A stretch of DNA of 64,000 nt from Anaerolineales bacterium (lineage in GTDB: Bacteria > Chloroflexota > Anaerolineae > 4572-78 > J111), in assembly GCA_015075185.1 (NCBI GenBank), contig JABTUW010000003.1:620001-684000 (forward strand), read 5' to 3'. The notes under the pieces were generated by a model, which was given only the letters and a program-made list of their open reading frames with translations, was not told the DNA's origin and made no database searches. The position numbers and the translations under genes are program-made. This document shows positions 33,714 through 41,400 of the stretch, piece by piece. Within the stretch, counting starts at the first letter, position 1. Every line of letters begins with the position of its first letter.

Positions 33714-34719
33714 GATCAAAGATTTCATTTATCTCGATGTAGAACGACTCTATTCCTTATATTCACAAGTATTCGAAGGTGTCGCTGACCGAATTATTCA
33801 ATCGTACATAGACTCACTGCAACAGACTGATTCCTCAAAAAGAGTGCCATTCCTACAGGAAAGTGATATCAAGACAAAAGTCGTAGAAGTAAGCCGGCGA
33901 ACAGAAAACAAGTTTCTCTATGATTATATGTATAACCAACTTGAAGAGAGAATAAGTGGTGCGATAGTAGAGGCAACGAGTGTCACACGAGACAATTACC
34001 ATGAGCAACTTATTGACACATTTGCCATCAAGGTTGTGGGTACTGCCGAGATTGAAGACTTCCAGCGTACAAAAGAAATAACCGACCAGTTTAACTTGCT
34101 AGGCGCTGCTATGCACTACATTTCTAGTTTCAATTCGGAAGAAGCACGGGCTAGAGAAAAGCAGATTGAGGAACTTGAATATCGGGTTGAAATCTCAAAA
34201 GATAAGAACGCCAAGAGTCGGGCCGAAAAGGCTCTTGAAATTGCTTTACAGGGCTTACGTCAAAGCCAAAGAGATGAAGCTCTAGCCCGAGGGCTCGGTT
34301 TCAATCGAGAGTATCTTCAATATCTTTCTATCCTTGTCGATACGTTTTATCCAGAGCGGTTCGATGTCACCATAGTTCCCTCACATTCTACTGGTAACAT
34401 CGCTTTCCGTGGTGTTCTTGATAAGAAATGGTTGAGGGTGCATCCTAATTTCTTACGCTCACTCTATAGCGGCAAGGCGTTGAACTGGACGATGATTGGT
34501 CAGATAACTCGTTTTCCTGATCCCGTAGAAAAAAATGATACGATAGAAGGAAGCCAGGAGACGATTGAGCAATCATTACGGGATGCTTATTTGACTATGA
34601 CGCGTCAGGTCTATGAGATCGAAAAGACCTTTACCGTTAGCAAAATCAGTACTGAACTAATCGTCTCACCACTTGCAATTTATCGGGAGAGCTTGCTACC
34701 CGCTTTGGAGGCCAAGTAG
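33706..34719 (+). CDS. DUF6414-like protein
   Basis: The protein is 337 residues from the ATG at 33,706. It begins IKDFIYLDVERLYSLYSQ, a pattern I associate with the DUF6414 family, found near mobile and defence genes. The middle holds a charged helical or coiled-coil segment (about 150-200, EEARAREKQIEELEYR), and the C-terminal part has an alpha/beta pattern (FDVTIVP, IAFRGVLDKKWLRV). No catalytic motif is evident and no membrane helix is present. With the overlapping membrane protein gene it may make a two-part sensor/effector. The family name is from memory and needs a profile search. Confidence 0.6.
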   Translation: MTKIKDFIYLDVERLYSLYSQVFEGVADRIIQSYIDSLQQTDSSKRVPFLQESDIKTKVVEVSRRTENKFLYDYMYNQLEERISGAIVEATSVTRDNYHEQLIDTFAIKVVGTAEIEDFQRTKEITDQFNLLGAAMHYISSFNSEEARAREKQIEELEYRVEISKDKNAKSRAEKALEIALQGLRQSQRDEALARGLGFNREYLQYLSILVDTFYPERFDVTIVPSHSTGNIAFRGVLDKKWLRVHPNFLRSLYSGKALNWTMIGQITRFPDPVEKNDTIEGSQETIEQSLRDAYLTMTRQVYEIEKTFTVSKISTELIVSPLAIYRESLLPALEAK

Positions 34720-34914
34720 TAGAGGAACAATGACAGCCTTCCACAGGGAAGCTGCCTACCGATGAAGTACAGTGTCAAGTAGCAGAACCTTAAAATTGTA
34801 AAATAGGCTTGGGTTTAGAGCGAAAAAAGAGACAGCCTGAACTTAGCCCACCTCAAACGAGAGTTTGGGAGAGACAATTCGACGTTATTAGGCTAGTTCA
34901 ACGACTGACCATGC

Positions 34915-36126
34915 TCAGGTCTGATCAGTCGTGGAAGGCGGCAAGCAGTAGGTGACCGTGCCGTAAGGCACGCGCTCCAGTTCCCGCCCCAGTTGGAGGC
35001 GATCCAAGTGCTGGCGAGCAAATTCGCTGGCCTTGAGGCCGAGGGTGGTCTTGACCCGCAGTTGACGACCCCAGGTGATGAAATAGCGGGCCACTTGTTG
35101 GGGTTCAGCCCGACGATCAGCAACTTTGGCGGTCAGGACGTGCCAGATGATGACCAGCAGTTTGCGGGCGATGGCGACAATAGCTTTTTCTCGACCGATG
35201 TGATAAGCCAGGTGCTCGAATTGTTCTTGCCAATGCTGGTCATAACGCACGGCGGTCCAGGCCGCTTCGATGAGAACCCGACGCAGTTCTTTGCGGCCTT
35301 GTTTGGTAATCCCACCGGTGCGGTGGGTTAAACCTGACGAGTGGACCTTCGCCCCCAGCCCGGCGTAGCCGACCAGCTTTTTGGCGGTGGGAAAGCGTTC
35401 AATCTCGCCGATGGCACTGAGAATGGTCATCGCTGTAATCAAGCCGATGCCTGGCAGTTGCAGGAGATAGGGCGTCAGATCGGCCCAAGGTTCAGCCAGG
35501 CTTAAACGGTTGATCTCGGTTTCGACTTCGCTGATCAAGGGGTCTAGCTGATCCAACAGGATCAGGTCCTGGCGCAGTCTGAGCTTTTCCGAGGAGGTCA
35601 GACCCAGCCCTAGCCACCAGGCGCGGTTGGCTGCCCCAAACAGCTTCCCGCCTGGTGGCACCAGGTGATGGCGGTGCAGCAGACTTTGCAATTGATTTTT
35701 AATTCGGGTTTGTTGGCTAATCAAGCGTTGACGATGATGGATCAACGCCCGCAGTTCGCGGACGTACTCAGGGGGCACCCAGATGGTCGGGATCATGCCC
35801 ACAGCCAGCAGCTTGGCCAGGGTCATCGTGTCTTTCTTGTCGGTTTTGACCACCGCTGCGGCGATCAACTTGACCTGCGGGGGATGGCAGACCACGACGC
35901 GAGCCACGAGCGGTTCAAGGAGATCGTGCAGATACCAGGCATTGGTCGTTGCTTCCAGGACCACCTCGTCGGTCGGGCGCAGGTGTTTCCTGGCCCAGCC
36001 CTCGAACTCGGCCAGGCTGACTTTGCGCGGCGGCAAGACCATCTCCTGGTAAGCGTTGACCGCGCCCACCATCACGTAATGTTTGTGGACATCCAGACCC
36101 ACGAAACGCTTTTGAGAATTGATCAT
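34915..36126 (-). CDS. IS110-family transposase
   Basis: The 403-residue enzyme has an N-terminal RuvC-like DEDD domain (VGLDVHKHYVMVGAV with the first Asp at about 11; the Glu in VVLEATTNAWYL at about 60; KTDKKDTMTLAKLL at about 95-108) and a C-terminal Tnp domain with LPGIGLITAMTILSAIG and GLTHRTGGITKQGRKELRRVL, whose Ser/Gly-rich active-site region is typical of Transposase_20. IS110 recombinases use a bridge RNA to choose donor and target. The gene is full length and looks intact. Confidence 0.93.
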   Translation of the reverse strand: MINSQKRFVGLDVHKHYVMVGAVNAYQEMVLPPRKVSLAEFEGWARKHLRPTDEVVLEATTNAWYLHDLLEPLVARVVVCHPPQVKLIAAAVVKTDKKDTMTLAKLLAVGMIPTIWVPPEYVRELRALIHHRQRLISQQTRIKNQLQSLLHRHHLVPPGGKLFGAANRAWWLGLGLTSSEKLRLRQDLILLDQLDPLISEVETEINRLSLAEPWADLTPYLLQLPGIGLITAMTILSAIGEIERFPTAKKLVGYAGLGAKVHSSGLTHRTGGITKQGRKELRRVLIEAAWTAVRYDQHWQEQFEHLAYHIGREKAIVAIARKLLVIIWHVLTAKVADRRAEPQQVARYFITWGRQLRVKTTLGLKASEFARQHLDRLQLGRELERVPYGTVTYCLPPSTTDQT

Positions 36127-36139
36127 TATTTCCTCCTGC

Positions 36140-36400
36140 GATTATCAGGCCGCTTGACCGAGCGGCACGGTGAAACGTGTCTTTTGGGGCTGAAATGCGT
36201 TGCACACACCGATCCGAGCTTGACCCAAGAAGCGGGCCTTCTCATGTGAATCAATTCGGGCGGGCTAGCTCAAACAACAACGCGGGCTTAAAATATCCCA
36301 TAGGCGGCTCCGAGCCAGCCCGACACCGCACGTTTCAGCTCGGTGTCCCCGCCCTATTCACAACGTAGGGTAAGGATACCGAATAACACACGTTTCTGTA
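36140..36400 (-). ncRNA. Candidate IS110 bridge RNA region
   Basis: Members of the IS110 group carry a structured bridge RNA in the non-coding end upstream of the transposase. Here that region, read on the minus strand, contains several hairpins: GACACCG with CGGTGTC, GGCT with AGCC, and GCCGCTCGGTCAAGCGGC (36,149-36,166) just before the transposase. No coding sequence is seen in it. Guide loops cannot be assigned without a second copy. Confidence 0.4.
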
Positions 36401-36597
36401 AAGTTATTTTCCCGATTGTCGTCGGATGTCTATCTTTAGACATATTAACAACAACTCATCAGACTGTGTAAAAACGTATGGCGGGGTTGGTTGTACAATC
36501 GGCATCGGTTGTGCAATCCATAGCCGCCCAAGTTATAGTCGGCTGGGATATCAGGCTACACCGGTCCAGACCCGTCCCGTTCAATACGGAGGTTATT

Positions 36598-37479
36598 TTG
36601 GCTGTCACTCCCAGAGTCGTCACAAAACTCGAAGCAGATGAACCAACCCTCAAACTGGCAGTGCTCATTGACGCTGATAATGCCCAGGCCACAATTATCG
36701 AGGGACTGCTCGCCGAAATCGCCACGTTTGGTGAGGCGACCGTGAAGCGGATTTATGGCGACTTTACCTCGCCCGCCAGTGGGCAGTGGAAAAAGGTCCT
36801 CCAAACGCATGCCATTAAACCCATTCAGCAATTCGCCAATACGACCGGGAAAAACGCGACGGATAGTACGCTCATTATTGATGCGATGGACCTGCTCTAC
36901 ACCCGTCGTTTCGACGGTTTTTGTCTGGTCTCAAGCGATAGCGACTTTACCGGGCTGGCGCTCCGGATCAGAGAAGAAGGCTTAATCGTGTTGGGCTTTG
37001 GCGAACAAAAAACACCGGAAGCGTTTCGGAATGCGTGCCATAAGTTTATCTTCACCGAAGTCCTTCGTCCTGTATCACCCCAAAAGAGTTCAGCCAGCAC
37101 GACCCATCCGCCTGCCGCGCAAACACCGCAGCCAATTTCAGCAACGTCAGGAGAGCCGGAATCAGCGCAAAAGCCGTCATCCCCGGCGGTTCCGAGAAAG
37201 TTCATCCTCAACGCCCTGGGGAGTACTCAAGGGGATGATGAGGGGTGGGTCCATCTCGGCGCGTTTGGCAGCTATCTAACCAAAATCAAGCCTGATTTCG
37301 ACCCACGTCTCTATGGTTTCAAGAAATTAAGTGACTTGTTGAAGGCAATGGGGGATGACCTTGAGATCAAAGAACGAAAGACCAAAGGCTCATCAGCAAA
37401 GTCACTCTACGTTCGTCGCCGGACAGCAGCATCAAAGGCCGCTGGTCCACCCCGTCAGCCACCCACCAAATCCCAGTAG
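36598..37479 (+). CDS. NYN-domain (PIN-like) RNase with C-terminal LOTUS/OST-HTH domain
   Basis: This is a 293-residue protein from a TTG at 36,598, which has GGAGG five bases upstream; an in-frame ATG at 36,478 would add 40 residues crossing the leader. The NYN domain (about 15-155) shows acidic motifs LAVLIDADNAQ, NATDSTLIIDAMDLLY and CLVSSDSDFTGLA. After a Pro/Ser-rich linker, a LOTUS-like winged helix follows (about 205-265, GWVHLGAFGSYLTKIKPDF). Such proteins bind or cut structured RNA. It lies beside the IS110 element. Confidence 0.85.
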   Translation: MAVTPRVVTKLEADEPTLKLAVLIDADNAQATIIEGLLAEIATFGEATVKRIYGDFTSPASGQWKKVLQTHAIKPIQQFANTTGKNATDSTLIIDAMDLLYTRRFDGFCLVSSDSDFTGLALRIREEGLIVLGFGEQKTPEAFRNACHKFIFTEVLRPVSPQKSSASTTHPPAAQTPQPISATSGEPESAQKPSSPAVPRKFILNALGSTQGDDEGWVHLGAFGSYLTKIKPDFDPRLYGFKKLSDLLKAMGDDLEIKERKTKGSSAKSLYVRRRTAASKAAGPPRQPPTKSQ

Positions 37480-37532
37480 CCGACCTGCTCCCCAAAAAAA
37501 GAATATTCCTGACCTCAACCACAACTGACCGT

Positions 37533-38036
37533 TTAAAGCGTCTTCGCTGTTCGGACCATCTTCGGATCGGCGATGACCCTCCCGCCGCGCACCGTGGCCC
37601 CGATCACCATACCAGCGCTGACCAGAACCAAATTTTTGATGATATATTGGCCTTCCAGGGTTGGCGCATATGGGACAGCGGTAAAAACTTCGCCGGGAAA
37701 TAAAAAGATGGGGGTAATGGTACCCAGCATTTGCATAAACAACAGTAGCAATGTGGCCCGCATAAACAGTCCGGTGATTAACCCTAGCCCAATCAGACAT
37801 TCCCACCCGGCCAGGAGTGGGATCGAGACAGTAGCGGGTAGCAGGCCAAAGGTCAGCAGGTCAAGGGTCCGGGTAGCCAAATCCTGGGCCGGGCTGAGGC
37901 CCGGAAAAAATTTAAGCACACCAAACCAGAAAAATACCACCCCTAAACTAATTCGTAACAATGTCACTCCAAATCGGGCCATCCACTCGGTAATGCGTCC
38001 GTCAATCCGGTCGAATTCCTGGTAGAGTTTATACAT
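37533..38036 (-). CDS. DoxX-family membrane protein
   Basis: The 167-residue protein has four membrane helices, including LLRISLGVVFFWFGVLKFFPG and LLAGWECLIGLGLITG, as in DoxX/SURF4-like proteins. Family members are linked to thiosulfate:quinone oxidoreductase or oxidative stress; the role here is unknown. The ATG at 38,036 has AAGGGG upstream and is preferred over an earlier ATG at 38,099. Confidence 0.8.
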   Translation of the reverse strand: MYKLYQEFDRIDGRITEWMARFGVTLLRISLGVVFFWFGVLKFFPGLSPAQDLATRTLDLLTFGLLPATVSIPLLAGWECLIGLGLITGLFMRATLLLLFMQMLGTITPIFLFPGEVFTAVPYAPTLEGQYIIKNLVLVSAGMVIGATVRGGRVIADPKMVRTAKTL

Positions 38037-38071
38037 ATTTACCCCTTCAATGTTCTGTATACTGTCTTTGC

Positions 38072-38200
38072 ACTTTGACCCTATCGGCTTGATGTTCACC
38101 GCAGAGGCGCAGAGTTCACAGAGTTTTTTATTAATTTCTCAGCGTTCTCTGTGTCTCTGCGGTAAACTTCTTGGCTAAACATCAAAAGTGCAAACATATG
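38072..38200. repeat. Long imperfect inverted repeat (CACCGCAGAGGCGCAGAG type)
   Basis: TTGCACTTT, GATGTT and CACCGCAGAGGCGCAGAG on one side face CTCTGTGTCTCTGCGGTAAA, ACATC and AAAGTGCAAA on the other, around a 30-base centre. A single-arm relative (CTCTGCGTCTTCCCGCCTTTGCG) is at 22,282-22,304. Confidence 0.65.
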
Positions 38201-38295
38201 GTTTTTCAGATGAATACTTAGCCATTTTATTTTGGTCGAGCTGCCGCTAGAGGTTGAGCAGGCATTAGTGGCTGTGTAAAGTTGAGCAGAGTTTT

Positions 38296-38357
38296 TGCCA
38301 CGAATGACACGAATTTTTCACTAAAAGATTTTCGTGTTAATTCGTGCAATTCGTGGC
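38296..38357. repeat. Inverted repeat (CCACGAATGACACGAA type)
   Basis: GCCACGAATGACACGAATTT and TTCGTGTTAATTCGTGCAATTCGTGGC pair around a short centre. This is another member of the fold-back mini-repeat class. Confidence 0.65.
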
Positions 38358-38403
38358 GGAAAATTATGTGTGGTTCCGGCTCGGCCGGAGTAGGGAAAAA
38401 AAT

Positions 38404-41400
38404 TTAACCCTCTCGCCCCTCCAAATCCCCATCTACCTCCAAATAAATCTGCCGCAGCCGCTCCAGCGTGTCCGGGTCCGGCGCGGCCCACATACCGCGC
38501 TGGGCCGCTTCGAGCAGCCGCTCGCTGATGCTTTGCAGCGCCCAGGGGTTGCTCTGGCGGAAAAATTCCTGCATCGTTGGGTCGAGGGCGTAACTCTGGG
38601 CGGTCTGTTCGTACATCCAATCCTCGACCACCTGGGCGGTGGCGTCGTAGCCAAAGAGATAATCCACGGTCGCGGCCAGTTCCAACGCGCCTTTATAGCC
38701 GTGGCGCTGGATGCTGGCAATCCACTTGGGATTGACCACCCGGCTGCGGAAAACCCGGTGCGCTTCCTGCTGCAAGGTGCGGACCTCGGCCCGCTCCGGA
38801 TTGCTGTTATCGCCAAAGTAGCTCTTGGGGTTGCGGCCGTTCAGGGCGCGGATGGTGGCAATCATGCCGCCGTGATACTGCAGGTAGTCGTCGCTGTCAA
38901 AAATATCGTGCTCGCGGTTGTCCTGATTTTTGACCGCGACCTGCACTCCGCTCAACACCGTTTTGAACTCCTCGCGGGCGTCATCCCCGTAGACCTGCTG
39001 CCCGTAAGCATAGCCGCCCCAATTGACGTAAGCTTGGGCCAGATCGCTTTCGTCTTGCCAGTTTTGGGCGTGGATCAGCGGCAAAATGCCCGCCCCATAG
39101 GCCCCCGGCTTGCTGCCAAAGAGACGGAACAGCGCCCGGCGCTCGGCTTCGGCGTCATTCCGTCCGGCGGCGATTTGCGCCGCCAGATCGTGCAGGTAGT
39201 GCTTGCGGACAAAGTTCTGGTCGGTCGGTTCATCCAGGCTCGCCACCAGTTGGACGGCCTTGTCCATCAACTCGATCAACTGGGGAAAGGCGTCGCGGAA
39301 AAAGCCGCTGATGCGCATGAGTACGTCCACGCGCGGCCGGCCCAGTTCGGCCAGGGGGATGACTGCCACATCCACCACCCGCCGGCTTTCGGTTTGCCAG
39401 ACGGGCCGGACGCCCAACAGGGCCAGGCATTGGGCAATGTCGTCGCCGTGGGTGCGCATGGCGCTCGTCCCCCAGATGCTCAAGCCGACGCTTTCCGGGA
39501 ATTCCTGCTCCTCGGCCTGGTAGCGGGCAATCAACTCGTCGGCCAGTTGGCTGCCGACCCGCCAGGCAGCCTGGCTGGGAATAGCCTGCGGGTCAACGGC
39601 GTAGAAGTTGCGGCCCGTCGGCAAAATATGGGCCATGCCCCGCGTCGGCGCGCCGGCGGGACCTGCCGGAATGTAGCGGCCATCCAGCGCAGCCAGCAGG
39701 TTATCTATTTCTTCGTCGTTGCGGCGAATGAGCGGGACGAGGGTCTGGCAGACAAAAGTCAAGACATTTATGATTTTGGATTTACGATTTACGACATCGT
39801 ACCCTTTGGGTATTTCTGACATTTCGTCAGCTGGATGTGGTGCGTAATTGGGCTGTGGGATGCCGAGAACAGAGGCAATGGCTGCATCAATTTCGGAGGT
39901 AGCAAAGTTGGCGGCTTCCAGGTGTTGCAGCAGGCACAGACTCAACTCGTCAATCAATTCAATAACATCAGCCTGGGTGGCGCAAGCTCGAGCTATTTCT
40001 CCAACCTGTAACCTGTAACCTGCAACATGCAACCGTTTCCCTCGATTTTCCAGCAGCTCATCCAGATCAAACCCCAGCCAGGCGGCGATTTCGGCCCGCA
40101 GGCTGGGAATATCGCCGTTGGGAATGCGGGTCAGGGCGCGAATGAGGCTGCATAGTTGCTCACCCTCCGGGATATGGCCGAGGATGTGCAGGCCATCCCG
40201 AATTTGCAGGCTGCCCAGTTCGCATAGATAGCCATCTATATCCTCCAAAAGATGTGAAAAATCGGTCGCATTCATCTCGGCCAAGGTCAGGGGCGTGCCG
40301 TCATCGGTGTAGGAGCCGTCCCATTCGTGGGCATGGTCGCCGTGATCCACAAAACGCATCATCTCGGCGATGTCTTTATCCAGATTAGCTTTCTGCATCA
40401 ACTGCCAGATTTGCTGCTGGATGAGGGGCAGCTTGGCCGGGTCCATCTGCTCCACCTGGTAGTACTCGTCCACCAGTTGGGTCAGCAGGGCCACCTCGCC
40501 GTAAACGTCGGCGCTGGTCATGGGCGGGATCATATGATCCACAATGGCGGCGTGGGCGCGGCGCTTGGCCTGAGCACCCTCGCCGGGATTGTTAATGATA
40601 AAGGGATAGATCAAGGGCAGGTCAGCCAGAAAAGCGTCGGGGAAGCAGTCCAGGCTCAAGCCGACGCCTTTGCCCGGCAGCCATTCCAGGGTGCCGTGCT
40701 TGCCCATGTGGACCATCGCATCCGCGCCCCAGCCGCCTTCGTTTTGCGGCGTAACCAGCCACTTGTAGAGGGCATAGTAGTTGTGGGTCGGCGGCAGTTC
40801 CGGGGTGTGATAAATGGCGTCGGGGTCCATATTGTAGCCGCGCGGTGGCTGCAGGGCGACAAAAACATTGCCTAAATCCAGGCCGGCCAGGGCAATGTGA
40901 CTCCCCTCACCTCTGCCCCCTGAGGGAGAGGTGAGGTAGTGGACGTAGGCTTCGCCGGGGGGGGCCTGCCACTGCTGCTGCATGCGGGTCTGTTGGTGGC
41001 CGGTCAGTTCATTAAACCAATGCGTGTAGGTGGGAAGCGGAACTCGTCCGGCGGCGCGGGCGAGCTGGCTTTCGGTCAGCCGCTCGACATCGTAGGAGCA
41101 GCGATCAATCACCTCGTGCAGCAGAGCATCCCCGCTTTCCGGAATATTTTTTATGACATAGCCGGCAGCCTGCATCCGCTCAAACAAGCGCATCAGCGAC
41201 GCGGGCGTATCCAAGCCAACCGCATTGCCGATCCGGTCGGCTTTGCCGGGCGAGTTGGTCAGCATAAACACAATCCGCTTGTCGGCGTTGGGCTTACGGC
41301 GCAGGGCAGCAAAACGCAGCGCCAGCTTGGCCACCGCCTCCACCCGATCGGGAATGGGGACGTAGCGTGAAGCGTAAAGCGTAGAGCGTGAAGGATTATC

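Larger units (their letters stand above)
34800..36410 (-). mobile_element. IS110-family insertion sequence (ends approximate)
   Basis: One transposase gene is followed on its 5' side by about 280 structured non-coding bases. IS110 elements lack terminal inverted repeats, so exact ends cannot be read here; the given limits are estimates. It separates the DUF6414-like pair from the NYN-LOTUS gene. Confidence 0.6.
38037..38403. other. Intergenic region with two long fold-back repeats
   Basis: About 370 bases lie between the DoxX start and the cobN stop. They hold two imperfect inverted repeats (38,072-38,200 and 38,296-38,357) but no coding sequence. The second ends 46 bases beyond the cobN stop and could serve as its transcript end, though no T-run is seen on that strand. 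Confidence 0.55.

Noticed and set aside
36598-37479. Start of the NYN gene at the ATG at 36,478
   Set aside because: The added 40 residues have no similarity to NYN proteins, and a strong GGAGG lies just before the TTG at 36,598.
38344-39819. A 491-codon open frame on the plus strand
   Set aside because: It is antisense to the conserved 3' part of cobN and encodes no recognisable domain.
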